From assembly GCF_030297175.1 (NCBI RefSeq), contig NZ_AP028070.1, positions 2,852,001 through 2,916,000 on the forward strand: a stretch of 64,000 nucleotides of DNA, given 5' to 3'. Both the position numbers and the translations under genes were made by a program. This stretch comes from Marinobacter sp. LA51. GTDB lineage: Bacteria; Pseudomonadota; Gammaproteobacteria; Pseudomonadales; Oleiphilaceae. Positions 26,364 to 34,680 of this stretch are shown here, piece after piece (position 1 is the stretch's first letter; each line of letters starts with the position of its first letter). The notes under the pieces were generated by a model. It did no database searches. It saw only the letters and a program-made list of their open reading frames with translations, and had not been told where the DNA came from.

Positions 26364-26747
26364 TTAGAAGTTCGACAACTCGTCCTGGAGGTCGCGCTTC
26401 AACTCTTCCGGCTCGGTGATCCACAGGGTGTCATCTGCACCTGGGAACACCCCGATTTCCAAGCCGTCTTTGGTCAGGCCCGGCACCCACTTCTTGAAGA
26501 AGTCAGGCAGGGAGATGCTTTTAGGCGACAGGTCGTCGGAATCATTGCCGTACGCCGCTGCAAAAACCGCGCTGGGCCAAACCGGCAAATACGCCACACC
26601 TTCGTCTTCTGACTCCAGCTTCAGGAAGTGGCTGTCACCATTGACCAGAATCCAGATCTCGCGCTCTTCGAGCACTTCATTCAGGAAGTAGTCGTAACGT
26701 TCTTCGCCATTCATTTCGAGAACTTGCTCTAACGGATCGCTGCTCAT
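26364..26747 (-). CDS. DUF2750-family protein
   Basis: A 127-residue acidic cytoplasmic protein resembling DUF2750: an N-terminal helix with 'E-R-Y-D-Y-F-L-N-E-V' followed by W-I-L-V-N, a central 'Y-L-P-V-W-P' strand and the C-terminal region containing 'G-L-E-I-G-V-F-P'. The family has no established function. It is 45 bases upstream of the metallopeptidase gene on the same strand and may share its transcript. Confidence 0.78.
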   Translation of the reverse strand: MSSDPLEQVLEMNGEERYDYFLNEVLEEREIWILVNGDSHFLKLESEDEGVAYLPVWPSAVFAAAYGNDSDDLSPKSISLPDFFKKWVPGLTKDGLEIGVFPGADDTLWITEPEELKRDLQDELSNF

Positions 26748-26981
26748 GATCGTCTTTTAACTCCGGGACGTTAGGTAGGAATGCGTATGCGGCGGAGCCT
26801 ATCACGTATCTCCGCCAATCACGTCTGGGACAATGCCTACAAGCTGGCTGCACCTTTATAATTCTTAATCTTTTCCCGCTCGACCTTTTAAATTCCACAA
26901 CTAGGCTAGCAGTGGGCATCTATGGAAGCTGTGTTGCCCCCATTGAAACCAACAATAAACTCCCAGGATTGGAGAATATCA

Positions 26982-28604
26982 ATGCGACTCAACACCGCAA
27001 GCCACATGCTGGCTTTGGGATCTCTTTGCTTCACGATAACTGCACAGGCCTCACCTGGCCAGCAATCCACCGCCGACCTGCTCAACGAATTCTGGAGCCC
27101 AGATCGTTTGCGCAGCTACGAATGCAGGTTTGGCATTCTGAACAGCTCGCCGCTCGGACTTCCTCGCTGCATGCAGGCCAGCAACATCCAGTATCACCTC
27201 GACAGATTCTATGGCATTGCCCAGGCGAACGACGGCAATCGTGCCGCCGGACGGCCAGGCTACGATGCCTCCGTAGACTATATTCGGTCGACACTGGAAA
27301 GCGCCGGGTACGAAGTTACTGTACAGCCCTTCCCATTCAACGCCTTCTATCCCATCGGCGACGGCACCCTTCAGGCTCTGGCGCCCACCCCCGTGGACTA
27401 CCAGTGGGAAGAGGACTTCACCTATTTGTCGCAAACCGAGCCAGGTGACGTATCCGGTTCGGCTATTGCTGTAGATGTTGACCTGGGGCCGGACAATGCT
27501 TCCACAAGTGGCTGCGAACCGGAGGACTTTGCCGGCTTCCCGGCCGGTGCCATCGCCGTGGTCCAGCGCGGAGCCTGTGCCTTTGGCCAGAAAGCCACCA
27601 ATGCGGCCGACGCGGGCGCCTCGGGTGTGGTTATTTTCAACCAGGGCAACACCGAGGATCGCAAAGGCCTGCTCAACGCCACGCTGGGCGGTGACTATGC
27701 CGGCGGTGTTCCCGTGGTCTTCACCACCTATGGCATTGGTGCCGGCTGGGTTGATCAAAACGACCTGCAGCTCCGCGTGGTTGTTGATGTGGTCCGAGAG
27801 CAGACCGAAACCTTCAACGTGATTGCGCAAACGCAACGCGGCAATCCGGACAATGTCGTGATGACCGGCGCGCACCTGGACTCCGTATTCGAGGGTGCTG
27901 GGGTTAACGACAATGGGTCGGGTAGCGCCGCTCTGATTGAGCTGGCCCTGCAAATGAAGAAGGCCCGACCCCGCAATCAGGTTCGATTCGCCTGGTGGGG
28001 TGCCGAAGAAGCGGGTCTGGTTGGCTCGACGTACTACGTCAACAATCTGAGCGAAGAAGAGAAAGCCAAGATCAAGGTGTACCTGAACTACGACATGATT
28101 GGTTCACCGAACTTCGGCAACTTCATCTACGACGGCGATGGCTCTGACTTTGATCTGGAAGGGCCTCCCGGCTCTGCGGCCACCGAAGCGCTGTTCGAAA
28201 AGTACTTTGAACTGAGAGACATTGCGTACGAGGGCACCGAAATCAGCTTCCGGTCGGACTACGCTCAGTTCTTCGAGGATGGCATTGCCTTTGGCGGGCT
28301 GTTCACTGGTGCCGAAGGCATCAAAACCGAGGAACAGGCGGCCAAGTTTGGCGGCGACGCCGGTGTGGCCTACGACCCGTGCTATCACTCCGGGTGTGAC
28401 GACATTACTAACGTCGACGAAGTCGCCCTGGAAATCAACGGCGATGCTGCTGCCTTTGTAACCAGCTGGCTCTCGCTATCAACTCGGGTTATTGATGAAC
28501 AGATTGCGGCGGCGGAAGCCCCGGAATCCACCATTGGCCTTCGCTCCATCCAGGCGGAGAAGGAGCGTGATATCACACATTGGGGAGACAAGTGGATTAA
28601 GTAG
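26982..28604 (+). CDS. Secreted M28-family aminopeptidase with PA domain
   Basis: A 540-residue exported zinc peptidase. ATG 26982 is chosen since GGAGA lies six bases upstream and a signal peptide (about residues 1-23, cleavage after A-Q-A) starts there; an upstream ATG at 26922 would bury it. A PA (protease-associated) domain occupies about 130-270. The M28 domain follows with ligands His298, Asp310 (V-N-D-N-G), Glu342/Glu343 (W-G-A-E-E), Asp371 (N-Y-D-M-I-G) and His469 (C-Y-H-S-G-C-D-D). It probably removes N-terminal residues from external peptides. It ends at a strong bidirectional terminator. Confidence 0.93.
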   Translation: MRLNTASHMLALGSLCFTITAQASPGQQSTADLLNEFWSPDRLRSYECRFGILNSSPLGLPRCMQASNIQYHLDRFYGIAQANDGNRAAGRPGYDASVDYIRSTLESAGYEVTVQPFPFNAFYPIGDGTLQALAPTPVDYQWEEDFTYLSQTEPGDVSGSAIAVDVDLGPDNASTSGCEPEDFAGFPAGAIAVVQRGACAFGQKATNAADAGASGVVIFNQGNTEDRKGLLNATLGGDYAGGVPVVFTTYGIGAGWVDQNDLQLRVVVDVVREQTETFNVIAQTQRGNPDNVVMTGAHLDSVFEGAGVNDNGSGSAALIELALQMKKARPRNQVRFAWWGAEEAGLVGSTYYVNNLSEEEKAKIKVYLNYDMIGSPNFGNFIYDGDGSDFDLEGPPGSAATEALFEKYFELRDIAYEGTEISFRSDYAQFFEDGIAFGGLFTGAEGIKTEEQAAKFGGDAGVAYDPCYHSGCDDITNVDEVALEINGDAAAFVTSWLSLSTRVIDEQIAAAEAPESTIGLRSIQAEKERDITHWGDKWIK

Positions 28605-28619
28605 GACGGTTTCTCGCAT

Positions 28620-28651
28620 AAAAAAGACGGCCGCTCGCGGCCGTCTTTTTT
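28620..28651. terminator. Strong bidirectional rho-independent terminator
   Basis: A perfect 14-pair stem: AAAAAAGACGGCCG (28620-28633) and CGGCCGTCTTTTTT (28638-28651) around a CTCG loop. A-run and T-run make it symmetric, ending both the M28 peptidase transcript (+) and the fasciclin transcript (-), whose stop codon is 20 bases away. Confidence 0.93.
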
Positions 28652-28670
28652 GTTGGGTCAATGCTTGGCG

Positions 28671-29225
28671 TTACGGCATCAATACCGTGTCGATGACGTG
28701 AACGACACCATTCGACTGCATCATGTCGGCCTTGATCACCTTGGCCTTATTACCTTTGGCATCTTCGATCATCAACGAGCCACCTTCCATCATCAGCGTA
28801 AAGGTGCCGCCTTGTACTGTGGTTACTTCGTGCATACCACCATCGTCTTCAACCATCTGCATGGCGGCCGAGGACGTGGCCTTTGCTGCCACCACGTGGT
28901 AGGTCAGGATCGACTTCAGCTGATCCTGGTTTTCCGGCTTCAGCAGAGCTTCCACAGTGCCATCAGGCAGTTTCGCGAAGGCCCCATTGGTGGGCGCGAA
29001 CACCGTGAAGGGGCCTGACCCCGATAGCGTTTCAACCAGGCCTGCGGCTTTTACTGCGGTCACCAGGGTACTCAGATTGTCGGCTTTGGCAGCAGCATCA
29101 ACGACCGTCATCATCTCTTTTTCGCCAGCCTCGTGATGCCCGGCCAGCGCTGGGAGCGCAGAAGCGGCACAAAACACAAACAACATGGAGACCAGCATTG
29201 ATTTGATTAGTCCTGAAGATTTCAT
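28671..29225 (-). CDS. Secreted fasciclin (FAS1) domain protein
   Basis: A 184-residue protein from ATG 29225, chosen because GAGAGGTG lies just upstream and a good signal peptide (about residues 1-28, ending A-L-A-G) begins there; the frame is open 57 codons further but without support. One FAS1 domain fills the mature part: 'G-P-F-T-V-F-A-P-T-N-G-A-F' is the H1 motif, 'L-T-Y-H-V-V' the middle and 'G-V-V-H-V-I-D-T-V-L-M-P' the H2 end. FAS1 proteins mediate cell-surface adhesion. It is a single gene with its own promoter region. Confidence 0.93.
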   Translation of the reverse strand: MKSSGLIKSMLVSMLFVFCAASALPALAGHHEAGEKEMMTVVDAAAKADNLSTLVTAVKAAGLVETLSGSGPFTVFAPTNGAFAKLPDGTVEALLKPENQDQLKSILTYHVVAAKATSSAAMQMVEDDGGMHEVTTVQGGTFTLMMEGGSLMIEDAKGNKAKVIKADMMQSNGVVHVIDTVLMP

Positions 29226-29447
29226 CGTGTTCACCTCTCTCAGTGATCCCCGTAATGGGTGGTAAGAGTCTTTTACGCGGGGACCTGACGCACAGATGCT
29301 TGCTTTAGCCGCGACCTGATTAAATTTTGTACACACTTGTGCGCATCGATGGCATCCACGTTGAGCCATGCTGAACTTACCCACTAACATACGCACCTCT
29401 CAAAGCGCGCTAAACTCAGATCCAGCAAGCAGGGAAAGGATTCAGAA

Positions 29448-30623
29448 ATGAACGATGGGAGAAGCACGGATCAGAGCAATGGCAACGGCAAGATAGAACC
29501 CGATGCTCAGCGGTCGCAAGCACCATTGATCGGCGCCATCAGCATTCGAAGCGTGGCGCTTATCGTGCTGGCCAGTATTGCCACACTCTATTTCATCGAC
29601 TGGGCCCAACCTGTCCTGCTGCCCCTGGTCGTAGCAGTTTTGATCAGTTATGCACTGGATCCGGTAGTTTCACTGCTTGATCGGATTCGTGTTCCTCGTC
29701 CTCTCGGCGCTGCCATCGTCATGGCATCTCTAATTGGCATCATTGCGGCCGCAGGCGCGCCCCTGAAACAGGAAGCCATGGCCATGCTGGATAAGGTTCC
29801 GGTCGCCATTCAGGAGTTCCAGCGCAAAGAAGCCCGCAGCGGCGACACTGAAGAAAGCATCATGGAAAAAGCGCAAACGGCCGCCAAGCAGATCGAAGAA
29901 ACCGCGGCCGAGGACCAACAAAATGCCATCTCAAATCAGCCCGGCATCACGCCAGTGCGGGTGGTGGACAAGCCCATGGATATCCAGGCTTACGTCATCA
30001 GGGGCTCGCCTGCCGCCCTGATTCTCATCTCGCAGTTTTTCTCAGTGTTGCTGCTGGTGTATTTCCTACTTGCCGTTGGCTCACTGTACCGGCGCAAGGT
30101 GGTGCGGATATCGGGCCCCTCATTTGGCCGTATGCGCAAGGCGGCAAGAATCATGGATGACCTGCACCACCAGATCCGCCGGTTCCTGTTCGTGATGGTG
30201 ATCGGTGCTCTGTTTGTTGGGATTTTGACCTGGCTGGCGTTTCTCGGCCTGGGCGTCGAACAGGCGGCCCTGTGGGGTGTGGTGGCCGGTATCGCCAGCG
30301 GGGTACCCTACTTAGGACCATTCCTGGTATTCATTGGCACCGGTGTCGCCGGATTCATCCAGTTTGGTGCGTTAGATAACGCCATCATTATCGCAGGCAC
30401 CTCGCTGCTGATTACCAGCATTCAGGGCAACCTGCTTACGCCCTGGCTGACCAGTTACATTTCCAGTCTTAACGCGGTCGCCATCTTTATCGGCTTGCTG
30501 TTCTGGGGCTGGCTTTGGGGCCCCGTTGGTCTGATTGTGGCCACCCCGATTCTGATGATCACCAAGTCCCTGTGTGATCACGTTGTCAATCTACGCGCGA
30601 TCGGCGAATTGCTGGGTAAGTAA
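29448..30623 (+). CDS. AI-2E family transporter (PerM-like)
   Basis: A 391-residue inner-membrane permease of the UPF0118/AI-2E family. It shows the usual layout: two N-terminal helices, a long charged linker (about residues 100-175, rich in Glu/Gln), then a helix cluster with the family's 'G-V-V-A-G-I-A-S-G-V-P-Y-L-G-P' motif and a final 'I-F-I-G-L-L-F-W-G-W-L-W-G-P-V-G' stretch. Family members export small solutes; some act as sodium/proton antiporters, so the AI-2 name should not be taken literally. AAAGGA lies upstream of ATG 29448. Confidence 0.9.
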   Translation: MNDGRSTDQSNGNGKIEPDAQRSQAPLIGAISIRSVALIVLASIATLYFIDWAQPVLLPLVVAVLISYALDPVVSLLDRIRVPRPLGAAIVMASLIGIIAAAGAPLKQEAMAMLDKVPVAIQEFQRKEARSGDTEESIMEKAQTAAKQIEETAAEDQQNAISNQPGITPVRVVDKPMDIQAYVIRGSPAALILISQFFSVLLLVYFLLAVGSLYRRKVVRISGPSFGRMRKAARIMDDLHHQIRRFLFVMVIGALFVGILTWLAFLGLGVEQAALWGVVAGIASGVPYLGPFLVFIGTGVAGFIQFGALDNAIIIAGTSLLITSIQGNLLTPWLTSYISSLNAVAIFIGLLFWGWLWGPVGLIVATPILMITKSLCDHVVNLRAIGELLGK

Positions 30624-30642
30624 CTCGACCGAGAGGAGCTTT

Positions 30643-31440
30643 ATGACTACAGCGGCCGGACACGCCATCTCCATTATGGCGAGGATGGGTTATGCCGCCC
30701 GTGGCATTGTTTACCTGCTGGTGGGCGGCCTGGCAGCCGTTGCGGCGGTTGGCCAGGGCGGTCAGACCACCGGAAGCCGAGGTGCCCTGGAACGGCTCTT
30801 GGCCGCGCCTCTGGGGCACGTGCTGTTGGCTGCACTGGCACTGGGGCTCATCGGGTACGCCCTATGGCGTTGTGTTCAGGCGATCAAAGACACCGATGAT
30901 CACGGCCTCGGGCCGAAAGGCGTCACCATTCGGCTAAGCCTGCTGGTGAGTGCCATCACCCACACACTGCTCGCGGTATTTGCCATCAGCCTGACCATAT
31001 CCATTGGCGATGATTCCTCGAGCGACAACTCTCGAAGCCTTGCCAACTGGCTTATGCAACAGCCGTTTGGCCGATGGATGGTGGCTGCTATCGGAGCGGT
31101 CATGCTGGGTGCGGGATTCGGCCATGCCAAGAAAGGCGCCACGGCGCAGTTCCACCAGCATTTCGACATGCCATCGCTGGTGCAGGTTTGGGCCTATCCG
31201 ATCTGCCGGTTCGGCCTGGCGATACGTGGGCTGGTGTTCCTGATCACCGGAACCTTCTTTGTGATCGCCGCTTACCAGATCGACCCCGATGAGGCGGGCG
31301 GCATGACCGAGATGTTTGACGCCTTCCGCAGCAGCCCGTTTGGCACGTGGCTGATTGGTTTTGTGGCACTTGGGCTAGTGGCCTTCGGTACCTACAGCCT
31401 GCTGGAGGCTATTTATCGGAGGGTGGAGCCAGATTCCTGA
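30643..31440 (+). CDS. DUF1206 membrane protein
   Basis: A 265-residue protein from ATG 30643 (GAGAGGAG upstream); the frame also reads 23 codons back into the preceding gene, which is not supported. It contains three repeats of a two-helix unit, each starting near an 'R-x-G-Y/L-A-x-R-G-x-V/I-F/Y' segment (about residues 11, 100 and 190), the pattern of the six-helix DUF1206 family. Function is unknown. It begins 19 bases after the AI-2E permease gene and is likely cotranscribed. Its 3' end overlaps the convergent gene by 28 bases. Confidence 0.88.
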   Translation: MTTAAGHAISIMARMGYAARGIVYLLVGGLAAVAAVGQGGQTTGSRGALERLLAAPLGHVLLAALALGLIGYALWRCVQAIKDTDDHGLGPKGVTIRLSLLVSAITHTLLAVFAISLTISIGDDSSSDNSRSLANWLMQQPFGRWMVAAIGAVMLGAGFGHAKKGATAQFHQHFDMPSLVQVWAYPICRFGLAIRGLVFLITGTFFVIAAYQIDPDEAGGMTEMFDAFRSSPFGTWLIGFVALGLVAFGTYSLLEAIYRRVEPDS

Positions 31441-31976
31441 TCGGCCGTGCCGGGTGCAGCGGCCGCTGTATCTTCGGGTTCTGACTCGGGCTGAGTTGGC
31501 TCGGACTGAGATTTTGGCTCGGACTGAGAATGTGCATCGGCTTCCGCTTCTTTCATCAGTTCCATACCACCCTTCATTAACAGGGACCGGAGGCGTGGAT
31601 CGCCTTGCTGGGCAACACCAACCACAAAGGCAGTCAATGCCGCCTCCAGAGGGTTATTGCGAATCAACCCCCGCAAAGCCTCAACTGAGGATTCGCCGCG
31701 CGAGTCCGTGCCTTCCTTTTTCGCGGAGGCACTGGGGGTGCTGGTCATACGCCAGAAGAACACCCCCAGCAAAAACATGCACAAGACTCCGACCGTGGCC
31801 ATTGCCCCAGCCTCGCCAATGAATGGCGACAGTGCCAGGATGGCGGCCTGAATCAACAGGTAAAACCCGGTGATGAGCAGGGCCGTCAACAATACCATCG
31901 ACAGCACAAATGCTGTCAGCGCAGCAATTGCCTTGCGTACGGCCCCCTGCAGTTTCGCTTGGGCGGAGTCAAGCAT
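31413..31976 (-). CDS. YqjE-like (holin-X superfamily) membrane protein
   Basis: A 187-residue protein with an amphipathic N-terminus, two hydrophobic spans (about 20-50 and 55-78) and a long hydrophilic tail ending in Ser/Glu/Pro-rich repeats (S-Q-S-E-P-K-S-Q-S-E-P-T). The two-helix part resembles the phage-holin-like family that includes E. coli YqjE. It starts two bases after the stop of a DUF883 (YqjD-like) gene with no Shine-Dalgarno of its own, so it depends on coupling. The same yqjD-yqjE order exists in E. coli. It overlaps the DUF1206 gene tail-to-tail. Confidence 0.75.
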   Translation of the reverse strand: MLDSAQAKLQGAVRKAIAALTAFVLSMVLLTALLITGFYLLIQAAILALSPFIGEAGAMATVGVLCMFLLGVFFWRMTSTPSASAKKEGTDSRGESSVEALRGLIRNNPLEAALTAFVVGVAQQGDPRLRSLLMKGGMELMKEAEADAHSQSEPKSQSEPTQPESEPEDTAAAAPGTADQESGSTLR

Positions 31977-31978
31977 GG

Positions 31979-32302
31979 TTAGCGATCAAGCAACTTACCA
32001 ACCAGAACCCCGGCCAGAAACATGAGAACAACGCTCAGGAAGGGGCGCTCTTCTATCTTGTGCTCAACGTCGTGCACGGCTTTGTCGCCGGCATCCCGGG
32101 CCCGATTAAAGGCGTCGTTGCCCTTCTGTCGAACCTGATCAAACGCCTCGCGGCTTTCCCGCCGGATCTCGTCCCGGAGACTGCTGATGTTGCTCTTTTG
32201 ACCTTCAGATACTGCCTTGGTGAGAGTCGCCAAATCTTCACGCAGCTGCTGCAGATCTTTCTTAACCTGGTTGTATTCGTCCTGACTGGATTTCGCTTCC
32301 AT
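31979..32302 (-). CDS. DUF883 (ElaB/YqjD) inner-membrane anchored protein
   Basis: A 107-residue protein from ATG 32302 with AGGAGG seven bases upstream; an open extension of 36 codons lacks similarity. It has a long coiled-coil helix (about residues 5-85) and one C-terminal transmembrane span close to the end (F-L-S-V-V-L-M-F-L-A-G-V-L-V-G). In E. coli YqjD, this tail anchors the protein in the membrane and the N-terminal part binds ribosomes in stationary phase. First gene of a coupled pair with the YqjE-like protein. Confidence 0.88.
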   Translation of the reverse strand: MEAKSSQDEYNQVKKDLQQLREDLATLTKAVSEGQKSNISSLRDEIRRESREAFDQVRQKGNDAFNRARDAGDKAVHDVEHKIEERPFLSVVLMFLAGVLVGKLLDR

Positions 32303-32534
32303 TGTGAGGCCTCCTGAACCATTGGTTTTTCGATCATCGTAAACACCTAACAGGACGACAGTCACTGTGGAGCCTGTCATTCGGCTGGCGCTAGAAAATA
32401 AGCGTAGCACACTCGATTGGAGCCAAAACCACGATTTTGGCTGTGCTCAGTTAGATTCCTGTAACGTTTGGGGGGCTGAGTGAAGCTGCGCTCGGCACCC
32501 ATGGGCAGGTCTTCCGGGTCGTATCCGGCGCTCC

Positions 32535-33662
32535 TTATTTACGATTGATCTCTTCAGGCCCCTGCCCGGGTTCCGGCACGTCGTGTTTGCTGGCACCTTG
32601 CTCGCGGGCCAGCTCCTTCGCCCATTGATCATCATCTGTGTTGCCTTTCAGCGGCTCCTGATCCTGACCCCGCACTGGGGCATAGCGCAGGCTGGTGAGC
32701 AATGGAAAATGATCAGAACCGATGGATGGCAGACGCTGGATCGACACCAGGGTGAAATGCTCACTGTGGAACAGATGATCCAAGGGCCAGCGCAGCACCG
32801 GATAGTCCGCATGAAAGGTACTGTGAAACCCCCGCCCCACACGCGGATCCAGCAGGCCACTGACCTTGCGAAACAGGCGCGTGGTCGGCGACCAGGCCAC
32901 GTCGTTAAGATCTCCGGTGACAATCACCGGCTCGTCAGTGTCGGCAACACTGCGACCGACAATCACCAGTTCCGCGTCCCGTTCTGCCGATTCCGGATTT
33001 TCGGTCGGGCTTGGAGGTGCCGGATGCAGGAAATGAATCCGGACCTTTTCACCAGAACGCAGCTCCACCAGAGCGTGCATTGATGGCACATCGTCTTCGA
33101 TCAGGAAACGACACTCTGCCTCAATCAGCGGCAAGCGTGAGAACACGTGCATGCCGTAAAGATTGTCCAGCGGACACTGGATGGTATAGGGCATGCGGGA
33201 TATCAGCACCGCCAGCTGATCCTCCCACCACTGATCCGACTCCAGAGTGACCAGCACATCCGGCTGGTGCTTCTCCACAAGGCTGATCAGGGCGCCGACG
33301 TTGCGATTTGATGTCAGCACATTCGACGTCAGGATGGTGATTGTGCGCTCCGGATCACCACGACGGGCGGCTTTAACCTCTCGGGGCCAGAGCATTGTAT
33401 AGGGCAGAATCCACCACAACTGGCAGCCAAGGCTGAACGCAGTTGCCGTGGCCAAAAACCAACTCAAAGAACGATCCAAGTCCAGCAGGGCAAGCTGCAG
33501 CACCAGAGTTACCAGTGCGACCGCAGCTAACTGCAGCCGGGGAAAATCGAAGCCCCGAATGACCCAGTGCGGGTGGCGTAGCATCGGCAACAGCGTCGCC
33601 AAAACCACGAGCACCGTGAGTAACGCCAATCCCCAAAGTATGAAAACGTCCACTGTCGCCAT
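32535..33662 (-). CDS. Membrane-anchored endonuclease/exonuclease/phosphatase (EEP) family protein, YafD-like
   Basis: A 375-residue protein with two or three N-terminal hydrophobic helices (about residues 5-95), then an EEP domain. Its motifs are 'L-T-S-N-V' near 112, 'V-T-L-E-S-D' (catalytic Glu), 'V-T-G-D-L-N-D-V-A-W-S' near 245 and 'G-S-D-H-F-P-L' near 315, the canonical Asn/Glu/Asp/His set. The substrate could be nucleic acid, inositol phosphate or lipid phosphate. AAGGA lies nine bases before ATG 33662. Confidence 0.87.
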   Translation of the reverse strand: MATVDVFILWGLALLTVLVVLATLLPMLRHPHWVIRGFDFPRLQLAAVALVTLVLQLALLDLDRSLSWFLATATAFSLGCQLWWILPYTMLWPREVKAARRGDPERTITILTSNVLTSNRNVGALISLVEKHQPDVLVTLESDQWWEDQLAVLISRMPYTIQCPLDNLYGMHVFSRLPLIEAECRFLIEDDVPSMHALVELRSGEKVRIHFLHPAPPSPTENPESAERDAELVIVGRSVADTDEPVIVTGDLNDVAWSPTTRLFRKVSGLLDPRVGRGFHSTFHADYPVLRWPLDHLFHSEHFTLVSIQRLPSIGSDHFPLLTSLRYAPVRGQDQEPLKGNTDDDQWAKELAREQGASKHDVPEPGQGPEEINRK

Positions 33663-33692
33663 GACATTGCATCCTTTACGGCGCGGCCGTTG

Positions 33693-34016
33693 TCAGTCGA
33701 AGTAGTCCTGAATCCAGGCAACCAGGGTCTGAACCGTCACATCGGTCAGGGCCATACTCTGGAAACTGTCCCCCACCTCATCCTCAATGGTCACGAACTG
33801 GTACAACAGGGTGCCCGGCTGCTCGTCATGGAGAATCAGGGTGATCCGCCGGCGGGTGCGCAGGCAGTCGATGGTCATGACATCGGCCGGAATACCGGCG
33901 TCACGCATGCCGCGACGCACTTCCACCACCGGATTGATGTGTTCATGGGCGGCCTGGATTCGCGCATGGGCATCACTGGCCATATCGGATAATGCTTTCA
34001 GGGGATCTTCAGACAT
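33693..34016 (-). CDS. Small conserved hypothetical protein
   Basis: A 107-residue soluble acidic protein of unrecognised family. It has an N-terminal helix, then strands with 'R-R-R-I-T-L-I-L-H-D' and 'L-L-Y-Q-F-V-T-I-E-D', ending in an aromatic helix. Its gene lies 30 bases upstream of the EEP gene on the same strand and could be cotranscribed with it. ATG 34016 has no strong Shine-Dalgarno. Confidence 0.65.
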   Translation of the reverse strand: MSEDPLKALSDMASDAHARIQAAHEHINPVVEVRRGMRDAGIPADVMTIDCLRTRRRITLILHDEQPGTLLYQFVTIEDEVGDSFQSMALTDVTVQTLVAWIQDYFD

Positions 34017-34058
34017 TGAGGCTGGCCTGGAATCGGCTGAATGGAGTGGGTGAGACGG

Positions 34059-34433
34059 TCATTGAAGTCTAGCAGACTGCGGCACGAGGCAATTCATGGC
34101 GGAGATAGCAAGATCGCGAAATACCGGCTCTGAGGTGATCATACCGGGAAACCGGTCGGCCATGGCTCGGCGACAAGTGGGCTCCCGCTTTTCGCTGCGT
34201 TTCGTGCAGTCAGTGTGGGCATCGGAACCCAGGGCGGCGTCGAAGGCGTCTTCGCACAGCTGCGGAACCTGATCGGCAGCCCAATCCACCACCGTACCGC
34301 GCTCGACCGGATTGGCTGCAAGATTGGTAAACCGACTGGGATCAACCGGCCCCGGCTTTTCCTGTGATTGGTCCCAGACCACGTAAATCAGTGCCGCTGT
34401 GACCAGCGTGACAGTAACCACAGGAAACTTCAT
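34059..34433 (-). CDS. Small membrane-anchored or exported hypothetical protein
   Basis: A 124-residue protein from ATG 34433, where a hydrophobic N-terminal segment (M-K-F-P-V-V-T-V-T-L) begins; the frame is open 24 codons upstream without support. The N-terminus is a signal anchor or signal peptide. The rest is hydrophilic with four cysteines (in L-C-E-D, D-C-T-K, T-C-R-R, N-C-L-V), which suggests disulfides in the periplasm. Family unknown. Confidence 0.6.
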   Translation of the reverse strand: MKFPVVTVTLVTAALIYVVWDQSQEKPGPVDPSRFTNLAANPVERGTVVDWAADQVPQLCEDAFDAALGSDAHTDCTKRSEKREPTCRRAMADRFPGMITSEPVFRDLAISAMNCLVPQSARLQ

Positions 34434-34680
34434 GGGCGCGTCCGTATCGGAAAAATGAGCACTGGATGTTAAAGACTCTGCCGCACCCTGCCAACCCGGC
34501 CGCACTCGCTAACGCGAATGAATTCTGGTCCGGAGAAAAAGTGCGGGCCGTTTCGAATTATAGGGTCATCCGAGGACTTAGTAGCGTTTTGTAGTTTTTA
34601 GTGTCGTGAGCTAGCGCAGCGGCTACTTATTTTCTACTCTCGAATTCCAACGATGGACAATCACGAAAAGGACTTTCGCT

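Noticed and set aside
34560..34680. Inverted AGTAGC/GCTACT arms before the chemoreceptor gene
   Set aside because: Six-base arms with a loop of more than 30 bases are expected by chance; also no FliA-type promoter was found.
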